In this document: piece after piece, positions 36,111 to 46,099 of the stretch
How the letters are laid out: every line of letters begins with the position of its first letter
How positions within the stretch are numbered: the first letter of the stretch is position 1
Origin: Fluviicoccus keumensis
GTDB taxonomy: Bacteria > Pseudomonadota > Gammaproteobacteria > Pseudomonadales > Moraxellaceae
Direction: 5' to 3'
DNA length: 64,000 nucleotides
Assembly (NCBI RefSeq): GCF_004217445.1
Contig: NZ_SHKX01000010.1
Span: 558,001-622,000, forward strand
Position numbers and translations under genes: made by a program
Notes under the pieces: model-generated
The model's database searches: none
Seen by the model: only the letters and a program-made list of their open reading frames with translations
Told to the model about the DNA's origin: nothing

Positions 36111-37070
36111 TTACAGGCCGAGCTTGGCGCGCGCCTTCTTGACGTCAGCGGCCGGCAGCGGGATGTAACCATCCTTCTCGACCAGTTCCTGACCCTGCTT
36201 TGACAGCACCAGCTTGATGAACTCCGCTTCCAGCGGCGACAGCGGCTTCTTCGGGTTCTTGTTGACGTAGACGTACAGGTAACGAGCCAGCGGGTACTTG
36301 CCGCTCAGGGCGTTCTGCGCGGTCGGCTGCACGAATTCGCCGTTATCATTCTTCAGCGGCACAGCCTTGACGCCGGAGGTCACGTAGCCAATGCCGGAGT
36401 AACCAATGCCATTGATCGAGTTGGAAACCGATTGCACCACCGACGCGGAACCCGGTTGCTCGTTCACGTTGGTCTTGAAGTCACCCTTGCACAGGGCGTG
36501 TTCCTTGAAGTAACCGTAGGTGCCCGAAACCGAGTTACGGCCGAACAACTGGAAATCACGACCAGCCCAGGCGCCGGTCAGGCCAGCGTCGCCCCACTTC
36601 TTCACTTCCTTCTCAAAGCCGCACTTGCGGGTGCTGGAGAAGATGGCGTCGACAACCGGCATGGACAGGCCCTTGATCGGGTTGTCCTTGTGCACGAAAA
36701 CAGCCAGCGCATCCACGGCCACGGGGACAGCGGTCGGCTTGTAACCGTATTTCTTTTCGAAATCGGCGATTTCATTGTCCTTCATGGTACGGGACATCGG
36801 ACCGAAGTTGGAGGTACCCTGGGTCAGCGCGGGAGGTGCGGTGGAGGAACCGGCCGCCTGGATCTGGATATTGACGTTCGGATACTGCTTCTTGAAATCT
36901 TCCGCCCAGAAAGTCATGACATTGGCCAGCGTGTCAGAACCGACGCTGGACAGGTTGCCGGAGATTCCGGAGGTCTTTTGGTACGCGGGGATACCGGCAT
37001 CCACAGCAGCATTCGCCGCGGTCATACCGACGGTCAGGCCCATGGCCAGCACCAGTTGCAGCATCTTCAT
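36111..37070 (-). CDS. pstS: Periplasmic phosphate-binding protein PstS
   Basis: The 319-residue binding protein has a signal peptide (1-22, ending ANAA) and PstS phosphate-site elements: SSVGSDTLANVM, AAGSSTAPPALTQGTSNFGPMSR and GRNSVSGTYGYF. Two cysteines, in RKCGFEKEV and ALCKGDF, may pair. The ATG at 37070 is supported by a GGAG site 7 bases upstream; an upstream in-frame ATG at 37115 falls inside the promoter region. A Pho box lies 60 to 77 bases before the start, so expression under phosphate limitation is expected. Confidence 0.95.
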   Translation of the reverse strand: MKMLQLVLAMGLTVGMTAANAAVDAGIPAYQKTSGISGNLSSVGSDTLANVMTFWAEDFKKQYPNVNIQIQAAGSSTAPPALTQGTSNFGPMSRTMKDNEIADFEKKYGYKPTAVPVAVDALAVFVHKDNPIKGLSMPVVDAIFSSTRKCGFEKEVKKWGDAGLTGAWAGRDFQLFGRNSVSGTYGYFKEHALCKGDFKTNVNEQPGSASVVQSVSNSINGIGYSGIGYVTSGVKAVPLKNDNGEFVQPTAQNALSGKYPLARYLYVYVNKNPKKPLSPLEAEFIKLVLSKQGQELVEKDGYIPLPAADVKKARAKLGL

Positions 37071-37113
37071 AGTCGTCTCCGAGGGATCACGCATGTCTTT
37101 TTGCATGTTGCGC

Positions 37114-37147
37114 ATAGTAGGGACGCTCCATGACAGAATTATGACAG
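37114..37147 (-). promoter_or_regulatory. PhoB-dependent promoter of pstS
   Basis: On the minus strand CTGTCATAATTCTGTCAT (37147 to 37130) is two exact CTGTCAT repeats 11 bases apart. Exactly 10 bases later comes TACTAT (37119 to 37114), a good -10. This is the standard PhoB-activated arrangement in which the box replaces the -35. A further GTGACAG half-site abuts upstream. Confidence 0.9.
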
Positions 37148-37223
37148 CCTGTCACAATCGCCGATTCTTGCAATTCCCGGCAATGCACTTATCATGGCTT
37201 GAACCCATGATGACATCACTCCC

Positions 37224-37634
37224 ATGCCTCCCTACCGTCAGGATTCCGCCCCCCACCCCCGTAATGCCGCGGTCCTGCAACTGCAGGCGCAGCCGGGCGA
37301 CACCAATGTGCAAGGAGACATGTTCGGCGGCTGGCTGGTCATGCAGATGGATATCGCCGGCAGCATCACCGCCCGCCGGCTGGCGCAGGGCCGCGTCGCC
37401 ACGGTCGCTATCGACAGCATGGTCTTCCTGCGCCCTGTCCGCGTTGGCGACCTGATGAGCTTTCATACGGAAGTGCTGCAAACCGGGTCCAGCTCGGTCA
37501 GTATCCAGGTGGAGGTCTGGCTGCATCCGGTCGCTGGGCAGACCAGCAAACTGACGGAGGGCCGCTTTACCTTTGTCGCGATTGACGGCCAGGGACGCAC
37601 CCGCCCGCTGCCGGTCGCACCCGCCTCCCAATAA
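37224..37634 (+). CDS. Acyl-CoA thioesterase, YciA-like hotdog
   Basis: A 136-residue single-hotdog protein of the YciA/BFIT acyl-CoA hydrolase group. The signature is GDTNVQGDMFGGWLVMQMDIAG near residues 24-46 (G-D-N-x-G-x-x-x-GG with catalytic Asp), followed by VATVAIDSMVFLRPVRVGDL. It would hydrolyse cytosolic acyl-CoA thioesters; chain preference cannot be read from sequence. It is divergent from pstS and stands alone, 228 bases before the GGDEF/EAL gene. The ribosome site is weak. Confidence 0.85.
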   Translation: MPPYRQDSAPHPRNAAVLQLQAQPGDTNVQGDMFGGWLVMQMDIAGSITARRLAQGRVATVAIDSMVFLRPVRVGDLMSFHTEVLQTGSSSVSIQVEVWLHPVAGQTSKLTEGRFTFVAIDGQGRTRPLPVAPASQ

Positions 37635-37723
37635 CCGGCGAAAGCCTGTTGCTGCAGGCATTTTCATTTCGCGGGTTGGTGTTATACTTTCAAAAGAGTC
37701 AATGGGATAACCGGTCGTCAGCC

Positions 37724-37798
37724 ATGGCGCACGCCTCCGGTCACCCCCAGAAAAATCAGGCCGCGAACCCGTTTCGGGCTGACAAGAACAACGACTAA
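37724..37798 (+). CDS. Possible 24-residue small protein
   Basis: In the 228-base gap before the GGDEF/EAL gene a frame of 24 codons runs from ATG 37724 to TAA 37798, giving a polar peptide (MAHASGHPQKNQAANPFRAD and four more residues). A TATACT box at 37683-37688 lies about 36 bases upstream. No strong ribosome site is present, and the right half overlaps a hairpin (ACCCG/CGGGC), so a leader RNA is an alternative. Confidence 0.25.
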   Translation: MAHASGHPQKNQAANPFRADKNND

Positions 37799-37862
37799 TC
37801 CGCACTCAGCACCCGGCCTTCAGCCTCCCTGAACCGGTTGGGTGAACTGGAGCTTGCATAGT

Positions 37863-40787
37863 ATGACCGATCAGGACCTTCCGCATTCCGGAGAGCCGCC
37901 CCGGGAGATGACGGCGTCCGGACCGATATGCGATCGCATGGATAACTTGCAGGTTCAGCAGGTCATCCAGCAAATGCCTTTTTTCGGACTGGTTTCCCTC
38001 GTTGCCATCATCGCCGTGGCCTTTCTCTATTCCAGTGAGCTGGATGAACGCCCCCTGGCCGTCTATGGCTGGTTGGGATGGGCGCTGACCGCCGTCACCG
38101 CCAGCCTGACAGGCATACGCCAGTTGGGTCATCACCCCGAACAGATTCCGGTGAAACTGCGCCCGTGGATCATTCCCCTGAGCGCCGCCCTGCTGGGCAG
38201 CATCTGGGGCTTCGCCGGCATCCTTTTCGTCAAGGCCATTCCGGATGTCCGTCAGGCCTTTTCCGAATTCTATCGCCCGACGCTCTTCGCCGTCCTGATC
38301 AGCTGGCAGGCGATTACCGCCTTGTCCACCTATATCACCCGCTTCAAGAGCTTCCTGCTTTTTGTCAGCTTCGCCTTCGCTCCCGGCCTGCTCTATCTGG
38401 CCATGACCCCCTCACTCATCAATAACAGCATGGCCGGCGTGGGCAGCCTGTTCTACTGTTTTCTGGTGCTGGCCGGGCGACGGCTGGGCGAAATCAGTTT
38501 CCGCTCACAATGGCTCCAGTTGCGTAACGAGGACCTGATCCGCTTCCTCGAAAGCTCGAAAAACACCGTCGAGGATGTCAATCGTCAACTGGGCGCGGAA
38601 ATCCAGGAGCGCCGCAATGCGGAAGCGCAATTGCAGGAGATCAATCTCAACCTGGAACAAAAGGTGCGGGAGCGCACGCTGGCGTTGTCCGACATCAACC
38701 GCGCCCTGCGCAGCAGCCAGGAGCGCTTGACCCTGGCCATTGACGCCTCGGGTATCGGCTTGTGGGACTGGAATCTCGTCACCAACGAGATTTATCACTC
38801 CAATTTCGAGCAATTGCTGGGCTACTCCCGCCTGGAGCTGAAAGGCTTCATGGGGCAGATGCAAAAGATCATCCACCCGGACGATTACGCGCAAGTACGC
38901 CGGGCATTGCTCAACCACCTGCGCAAACGCCGTCCGCTGTACGAGGCCTCCTACCGCATCCGCCACCGCCTGGGCCACTGGATCTGGGTGGAGGACAGCG
39001 GGCGGGTGGTCGCCTGGAACGAAAAAGGCCTCCCGATCCGCCTGATCGGAACCCGCCGCGATATTACGCCGGAACGCGAAACCGAAGAAAAGCTGCGCCT
39101 TTCCGCCTCGGTATTCGAACACGCCGCCGAGGGCATTTATATCCTCGACAATGAAATGCGCTACCTGTCGGTCAACCCGCGCTTCACGCAGATCACCGGC
39201 TATACCGATGCGGAGCTGCACGGTCGTCATATTTTTGATGAAGGCCAATCCCAGCCCGGCAAGCAACTGCACTACCCCACCATCATGCAGGGCCTGAATC
39301 ACGAAGGGGAATGGCAGGGCGAAATCACCGAAACACGCAAAAACGGACAATCTTTCCCGGAGTGGCTGCATATCGCTGCCGTGCATGACGGACACAATGA
39401 CCTGACCCATTATGTCGGCATCATTTCCGATCTCAGCCAGCGCAAGGAGGCCGAGGAAAAGCTGCGCTATCTGTCCAACTACGACCGCCTGACCGGACTG
39501 GCCAACCGCAACCTCTTCCGCGACCGCCTGCACGCCGCCATCCTGCGCGCCCGCGACCACAACAAGGGGCTGGCGGTGCTGTACATCGACATGGATCGCT
39601 TCCGCACCATCAACGACAGCCTGGGCCACGAACTGGGCGACGAATTGCTGAAGAAGGTGGCGGAACGCCTGATCAATACCGCTGTCTCGGCGGATACGCT
39701 GGCGCGCCTTGGCAGTGACGAATTCACGGTCATCCTCGACCAGCAGGTCACCCGCCACAATCTTGAGAGCTATTGCGAGCGCATTATCGATGAGCTTCGC
39801 CGTCCCTTCCGGATTGGCGAGCATGAGTTGCTGCTGGGCGTCTCCATCGGCGTCAGCCTGTTCCCGGAGCACGGCCGCGAGCTGCAAGTCCTGATGAACC
39901 ACGCCGACCTCGCCTTGCACCAGGCCAAGCGCATGGGCGGTAATTCCATGCGCTTCTTCAGCGAAGATGTGCATGTTGTGTCCGTGGAACAGGTCAACCT
40001 CGAAAGCGCGCTGCGCAAGGCCATCTTCCGCGACGAATTTGTCGTGTACTACCAACCGAAGGTATGCCTCGCGACCGGCCTGATTGTGGGAATGGAGGCG
40101 CTGGTGCGCTGGATGCATCCCTCCATGGGCCTGCTGGGGCCGGGTCAGTTCATCCCGCTTGCCGAAGAGGCCGGCCTGATCTCCGCCATTGGCGAGATCG
40201 TGCTGGACAAGGCCTGCCGCCAGACCCGCATCTGGCAGGATATGGGCCTTGGCCGGATATCCACCTCGGTCAATGTCGTCGCCCAGCAATTGCATCGCGG
40301 CAACCTGCTGGAAATCCTCGACCGGGTGCTGGTCAACACCGGCCTTGACCCTACCCTGCTGGAACTGGAAATCACCGAATCTTCACTGATGGAAGACCGG
40401 GAACACGTCAAGCAGATGCTGGAGGATGTCCGCCAGCGCGGCATCAAGATCGCCCTGGACGATTTCGGCACCGGTTATTCATCCTTGTCCTACCTGAAAC
40501 GCTTCCCGATCGACATCCTCAAGATCGACCAATCCTTCATTTATGAAATCGGCCATAACGAGAACGATGAAGCCATTGTCCGCGCCATTTTCGCGATGGC
40601 GCAAAGCCTGGGGCTGAAGGTTGTGGCCGAAGGGGTGGAGACCGAGGAGCACATGGAGTTCCTGCGCGCTGAATCGTGCGATCTGGTCCAGGGCTTCTAC
40701 ATCAGCCGTCCGGTGCCCGCCGAGGATATCAACCTGCTGCTGGAGCGCCAACGCCAAGCCCAGCCGCTATCCGCTTCGGCGGGCTGA
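37863..40787 (+). CDS. Membrane-bound PAS-PAS-GGDEF-EAL protein
   Basis: A 974-residue c-di-GMP signalling protein: about six N-terminal membrane helices (residues 38-210), a coiled-coil linker (220-285), two PAS domains with PAC segments (about 290-415 and 420-540), GGDEF (545-705) and EAL (715-965). The GGDEF motif is altered to GSDEF (about 616-620) and the inhibitory RxxD site is absent (V-S-A-D), so cyclase activity is doubtful. The EAL domain looks active: EALVRW, LELEITESS, LDDFGTGYSSL, KIDQSFI and AEGVET are intact. It is therefore probably a phosphodiesterase. The ATG at 37863 has a GGAG site; a GTG at 37842 is also in frame. Confidence 0.93.
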   Translation: MTDQDLPHSGEPPREMTASGPICDRMDNLQVQQVIQQMPFFGLVSLVAIIAVAFLYSSELDERPLAVYGWLGWALTAVTASLTGIRQLGHHPEQIPVKLRPWIIPLSAALLGSIWGFAGILFVKAIPDVRQAFSEFYRPTLFAVLISWQAITALSTYITRFKSFLLFVSFAFAPGLLYLAMTPSLINNSMAGVGSLFYCFLVLAGRRLGEISFRSQWLQLRNEDLIRFLESSKNTVEDVNRQLGAEIQERRNAEAQLQEINLNLEQKVRERTLALSDINRALRSSQERLTLAIDASGIGLWDWNLVTNEIYHSNFEQLLGYSRLELKGFMGQMQKIIHPDDYAQVRRALLNHLRKRRPLYEASYRIRHRLGHWIWVEDSGRVVAWNEKGLPIRLIGTRRDITPERETEEKLRLSASVFEHAAEGIYILDNEMRYLSVNPRFTQITGYTDAELHGRHIFDEGQSQPGKQLHYPTIMQGLNHEGEWQGEITETRKNGQSFPEWLHIAAVHDGHNDLTHYVGIISDLSQRKEAEEKLRYLSNYDRLTGLANRNLFRDRLHAAILRARDHNKGLAVLYIDMDRFRTINDSLGHELGDELLKKVAERLINTAVSADTLARLGSDEFTVILDQQVTRHNLESYCERIIDELRRPFRIGEHELLLGVSIGVSLFPEHGRELQVLMNHADLALHQAKRMGGNSMRFFSEDVHVVSVEQVNLESALRKAIFRDEFVVYYQPKVCLATGLIVGMEALVRWMHPSMGLLGPGQFIPLAEEAGLISAIGEIVLDKACRQTRIWQDMGLGRISTSVNVVAQQLHRGNLLEILDRVLVNTGLDPTLLELEITESSLMEDREHVKQMLEDVRQRGIKIALDDFGTGYSSLSYLKRFPIDILKIDQSFIYEIGHNENDEAIVRAIFAMAQSLGLKVVAEGVETEEHMEFLRAESCDLVQGFYISRPVPAEDINLLLERQRQAQPLSASAG

Positions 40788-40790
40788 AAG

Positions 40791-40834
40791 CCGCCCATAA
40801 AAAAGCCCGCGATCGCGGGCTTTTTTATGGGCGG
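40791..40834. terminator. Bidirectional terminator between GGDEF/EAL gene and glmS
   Basis: GCCCGCGATCGCGGGC (40805-40820) is a perfect palindrome set in pairing arms CCGCCCATAAAAAA and TTTTTTATGGGCGG, so the whole 44 bases is self-complementary and gives T-runs both ways between converging genes. Confidence 0.9.
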
Positions 40835-40838
40835 CGGA

Positions 40839-42665
40839 TTACTCCACCGTCACCGATTTCGCCAGATTACGAGGCTTGTCCACATCCGTACCGCGCGACA
40901 GCGCCGTATGGTAGGCCAGCAACTGCACCGGCACCGCATGCACGATCGGGGACAGGATGCCGACATGACGCGGTGTGCGAATCACATGAACGCCTTCCGA
41001 ATCATGGAAATGGGAATCCAGATCGGCAAAGACAAAGATTTCACCGCCGCGAGCCCTGACTTCCTGCATGTTCGACTTCACCTTCTCCAGCAGGGCATCG
41101 TTCGGGGCGATCACCACTACCGGCATGTTCTCATCCACCAGCGCCAGCGGGCCATGCTTCAACTCGCCGGCCGGATAGGCCTCGGCATGGATATAGGTGA
41201 TTTCCTTGAGCTTCAAGGCCCCTTCCATAGCGATCGGGTAGTGGACGCCGCGACCCAGGAACAGGGCATGATCCTTTGCGGCGAAACGATCAGACCAGGC
41301 CTTGATCTGCGGCTCCAGATTCAACGCATGCTGCACACTGCCAGGCAGGTGACGCAAAGCATCGAGATAGCCGGCCTCAGCCTCGGGCGTCAGGCGTCCG
41401 TTCAGCTTGGCCAGCGTCACCGTCAGGGCAAACAGCGCTACCAGCTGCGTCGTGAAGGCCTTGGTCGAGGCCACTCCGATTTCCGCGCCCGCCTTGGTGT
41501 AGAAGACGGCGGCCGAGAAACGCGGCAGCGCGGATTCACGCACATTGCAAATGGACAGGGTTCGGTTTTGACCCAGGGATTTGGCGTATTTCAGTGCCTC
41601 CATGGTGTCAAGGGTTTCACCGGACTGGGAAATGGTCACGATCAGGTTGTCCGGCGATGCCACGGCCTCGCGGTAACGGTATTCGCTGGCGATTTCGACC
41701 GCACAAGGCAATCCGGTCAGGCTTTCAACCCAGTAACGCGCCACGGAGCCGGCGTAGAAACTGGTGCCGCAGGCGATGATCTGTACACTTTTGACACCTT
41801 GAAGAATGGAGGCGTCTCCGTCAAACAAGCTGGCGCCAAACCCTTGGGCCAGAATCTGTTCGATGGTATCGGACAGGGCGCGCGGCTGCTCGTGGATTTC
41901 CTTCTGCATGAAATGACTGTAAGGACCGAGCTCCAGCGAGGCCAGGGATACATCGGAGAGGTGCAGCTTGCGCTCCACGGCGGCGCCGGTGCCGTCAAAT
42001 ACCTGGACGGACTCGCGGGTAATCCGGGCGACATCCCCTTCTTCGAGGTACATGACACGACGGGTGGAGGACAGCACCGCCGAGACATCCGAGGCGACAA
42101 AATTCTCACCCTCGCCGACCCCGATCAACAGCGGGCAACCCATTCGGGCCACGACCAGCAGATCCGGATTGTCGCGGGCAATAACGGCAATGGCATAGGC
42201 GCCTTCCAGCTCTTTCACCGCCCGCTGCACGGCGGCAAACAGGTCCTGATCCTGGACATAGTGACGGTGCACCAGATGCGCGATGACTTCGGTATCGGTT
42301 TGCGAGGTGAAGGCATAACCCTGTCCTTTCAGCTCATCGCGCTTGTGATCATGATTTTCAATGATGCCGTTATGGACGACGGCGATCAGCTCACCCGACA
42401 CATGCGGGTGAGCATTCGGTTCGGTTACGCCGCCATGAGTCGCCCAACGGGTGTGGCCGATACCCAACTGACCATTGGTGTTTTCAGCCAAAGCCGCCTC
42501 TTCCATGGCCGCAACACGGCCTACCCGGCGGACTCGATGAATCGCGCCACTGTCCAAGACCGCTATACCGGACGAGTCATAGCCGCGATATTCCAGTCGC
42601 TTCAAGCCCTCCACCAGAATACCCGTCACATTGCGTTCAGCAATCGCGCCAACAATCCCGCACAT
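40839..42665 (-). CDS. glmS: Glutamine-fructose-6-phosphate aminotransferase
   Basis: GlmS makes glucosamine 6-phosphate from fructose 6-phosphate and glutamine for cell-wall precursors. The 608-residue protein starts MCGIVGAI, so Cys at position 2 becomes the N-terminal nucleophile after Met removal; the glutaminase domain has GHTRWATHGGV and the two SIS isomerase domains have CGTSFYAGS and SQSGETLDT, ending with the DKPRNLAKSVTVE tail that carries the active-site lysine. It follows glmU after 53 bases, the same order as in E. coli (atp operon, glmU, glmS). Confidence 0.97.
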   Translation of the reverse strand: MCGIVGAIAERNVTGILVEGLKRLEYRGYDSSGIAVLDSGAIHRVRRVGRVAAMEEAALAENTNGQLGIGHTRWATHGGVTEPNAHPHVSGELIAVVHNGIIENHDHKRDELKGQGYAFTSQTDTEVIAHLVHRHYVQDQDLFAAVQRAVKELEGAYAIAVIARDNPDLLVVARMGCPLLIGVGEGENFVASDVSAVLSSTRRVMYLEEGDVARITRESVQVFDGTGAAVERKLHLSDVSLASLELGPYSHFMQKEIHEQPRALSDTIEQILAQGFGASLFDGDASILQGVKSVQIIACGTSFYAGSVARYWVESLTGLPCAVEIASEYRYREAVASPDNLIVTISQSGETLDTMEALKYAKSLGQNRTLSICNVRESALPRFSAAVFYTKAGAEIGVASTKAFTTQLVALFALTVTLAKLNGRLTPEAEAGYLDALRHLPGSVQHALNLEPQIKAWSDRFAAKDHALFLGRGVHYPIAMEGALKLKEITYIHAEAYPAGELKHGPLALVDENMPVVVIAPNDALLEKVKSNMQEVRARGGEIFVFADLDSHFHDSEGVHVIRTPRHVGILSPIVHAVPVQLLAYHTALSRGTDVDKPRNLAKSVTVE

Positions 42666-42718
42666 AAACCCACTCCCGTCTTCGTTCCACCAGCGCCGGT
42701 CACCCGACTGCCACTAAT

Positions 42719-44089
42719 TTACTTGCCCGGCTTACGCGGGCGATCCCAGTTTTCAATATTACGCTGCAATCCCCGAGCGACCGCCAAGGCCGCCGGAGGC
42801 ACATCCTTGCTGATGGCGGATCCAGCGCCGGTTGTCGCGCCTTGACCGATTTTCACCGGCGCGATCAACGATGAGTTGGAGCCTATAAAGGCGTCCTCGC
42901 CAACCACGGTGCGATGCTTGAAGGCGCCATCATAATTGCAGGTAATGGTGCCGGCTCCGATATTGGCCCGCGCACCGATATCGGCATCTCCGATGTATGC
43001 CAAATGATTCGCCTTGGCGCCCTGATCAAACCGGCTATTCTTGACTTCCACAAAATTACCGATATGCACATCGTCGGCAAGCGTGCTGCCCGGACGAATA
43101 CGGGCAAAAGGCCCTGCCTGGACGCGCTGTCCAATCACGGACTCCTCGATAACGGAATTGGCGCGGATAACGCTGCCTGCTCCGATCGTACAGTCTTTCA
43201 GGACACAATTGGGCCCGATACGGACATTATCACCCAGAGTGACCGTGCCCTCAAAAACCGAATTGACGTCAATCTCGACATCCAGCCCGCAAGACAATAC
43301 CCCGCGGACATCCAGCCTTGCCGGGTCCAGCAACGTGACACCGGCGCGCATCAGTGTCTCGGCTTGCTGACGCTGGTATACGCGCTCCAATGTCGCCAGC
43401 TGCAACTTGTCATTGACGCCCTCAACCTCCCAGGCATGCGCTGGATGGGTCGTACGAACAGCAACTCCGGCCGCGACAGCCATGGCGATGATATCCGTCA
43501 GGTAATACTCCCCTTGGGCATTGCTATTCCCCAGATTGGGCAGCCAGTCATGCAGATGGCGGTTTGGCACGCACAGAATCCCGGTATTGACTTCCCGGAT
43601 CAACTTTTCCGTATCGCTCGCATCTTTCTGCTCGACAATACGCTGCACCTTTCCGGCGGCATCCCGGACAATGCGTCCGTACCCCGTCGGGTTATCCAGA
43701 TGCACGGAAAGCAGCCCCAGCGAGTTGTCGTCACGAACCTGGTCCATCAACAACTGCAAGGTTTGAACCGAGGTCAATGGCACATCGCCATAGAGAATCA
43801 GGGTTTTCCCGGTCGCGGGCAACTGCGGGAGAGCCACCTGGACGGCATGCCCGGTTCCCTTCTGCTCTGCTTGCAAAACCCATCCCAGGTTTTCACCGGC
43901 GAAATGATTACGCACAACATCACCGCCATGGCCGTAGACCACCAGCGTATTGGCGGACTCCAGATCATGGGCGGTTTTCAGGACATGCGCCAACAAGGGG
44001 CGACTGGCCAACGGCTGCATGACCTTGGGCAGAACCGACTTCATGCGGGTGCCTTTGCCGGCAGCAAGGATGAGGACGCTCAACTCCAT
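42719..44089 (-). CDS. glmU: Bifunctional UDP-N-acetylglucosamine pyrophosphorylase GlmU
   Basis: GlmU acetylates glucosamine 1-phosphate and then transfers UMP to give UDP-GlcNAc for peptidoglycan and lipopolysaccharide. The 456-residue product has the N-terminal nucleotidyltransferase signature LAAGKGTRMKSVLPKVMQ, EQKGTGHAVQVA and YGDVPL, and a C-terminal left-handed beta-helix of hexapeptide repeats from about residue 250, with the acetyltransferase site around HLAYIGDADIG and NIGAGTITCNYDG. It lies 104 bases after atpC, separated by a hairpin, and upstream of glmS. Confidence 0.97.
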   Translation of the reverse strand: MELSVLILAAGKGTRMKSVLPKVMQPLASRPLLAHVLKTAHDLESANTLVVYGHGGDVVRNHFAGENLGWVLQAEQKGTGHAVQVALPQLPATGKTLILYGDVPLTSVQTLQLLMDQVRDDNSLGLLSVHLDNPTGYGRIVRDAAGKVQRIVEQKDASDTEKLIREVNTGILCVPNRHLHDWLPNLGNSNAQGEYYLTDIIAMAVAAGVAVRTTHPAHAWEVEGVNDKLQLATLERVYQRQQAETLMRAGVTLLDPARLDVRGVLSCGLDVEIDVNSVFEGTVTLGDNVRIGPNCVLKDCTIGAGSVIRANSVIEESVIGQRVQAGPFARIRPGSTLADDVHIGNFVEVKNSRFDQGAKANHLAYIGDADIGARANIGAGTITCNYDGAFKHRTVVGEDAFIGSNSSLIAPVKIGQGATTGAGSAISKDVPPAALAVARGLQRNIENWDRPRKPGK

Positions 44090-44138
44090 CTGATTGGTAC
44101 CTGTCTGTTAAGAATTATCGGGTGTGGAAAAGCAGAAA

Positions 44139-44161
44139 GGGTAGCATAAGCTACCCTTTTT
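44139..44161 (-). terminator. Hairpin between atpC and glmU
   Basis: GGGTAGC (44139-44145) and GCTACCC (44150-44156) form a perfect 7-bp stem with a 4-base loop, 37 bases after the atpC stop. In the atp direction it is followed by an imperfect T-run (CTTTCTGCTTTT), so it may end or reduce atp transcription before glmU. Confidence 0.6.
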
Positions 44162-44192
44162 GACTGCATCTTGAGCTTGACCAACCACGGAA

Positions 44193-44612
44193 TCACGCGC
44201 GGTTTTTGAGCTTCTGCAGAGTTCGCAACTGGCCGGCGACTTCCGCCAGCGCTGCCAATGCAGCGCCCGTGTCCATTTCGGACTTCTGGTTCTGCAGGGC
44301 CGCCATGGCGGCGTTGCGGGCCTCAATCGCAGCAGCCTCGTCAATGTCAGCCGCACGAACGGCGGTATCCGCCAGCACGGTGACCACATGAGGCTGAACT
44401 TCCAGCACGCCGCCGGAGACGTAGAAGAGTTCCTCTTCGCCGTTTTCCTTGATGACACGCACGGGGCCGGGATGCAACTGGGTCAGCAGCGGAGCGTGGC
44501 CGGGCAGGATGCCCAGGTCGCCCACCTTGCCGTGCGCAATCAGCATCTGGACGCTACCGGTAAAGATAGATTCCTTCACGCTTACGATGTCGCAGTGCAA
44601 ACTGTTCGCCAT
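44193..44612 (-). CDS. atpC: ATP synthase epsilon subunit
   Basis: The epsilon subunit is part of the F1 central stalk and can inhibit ATP hydrolysis. The 139-residue product has the N-terminal beta-sandwich (HCDIVSVKESIFTG, GDLGILPGHAPLLT, LFYVSGGVLEVQPH) and the C-terminal helical pair. The ATG at 44612 is supported by AGAGG 8 bases upstream; an in-frame GTG lies 9 bases further up inside that site. It is the last gene of the atp operon, 62 bases after atpD. Confidence 0.95.
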   Translation of the reverse strand: MANSLHCDIVSVKESIFTGSVQMLIAHGKVGDLGILPGHAPLLTQLHPGPVRVIKENGEEELFYVSGGVLEVQPHVVTVLADTAVRAADIDEAAAIEARNAAMAALQNQKSEMDTGAALAALAEVAGQLRTLQKLKNRA

Positions 44613-44674
44613 AATATTCACCTCTGGAGGCCGCCCGGACGCTTAAAGGCCCGGACGCCTTGTCCCCTGCTGGA

Positions 44675-46069
<1,395 letters not shown>

Positions 46070-46099
46070 CGGATTTTCCTCTTAAACTGAATACTGCGC

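Noticed and set aside
37680..37862. c-di-GMP (GEMM) riboswitch before the GGDEF/EAL gene
   Set aside because: GCCTCCGG and a few purine-rich words are present, but the conserved GEMM core (for example ACGCAAAGCC with a second CTCCGG helix) is not.
42666..42718. glmS ribozyme
   Set aside because: Only 53 bases separate glmU and glmS; no ribozyme core fits, and proteobacterial glmS is normally controlled otherwise.
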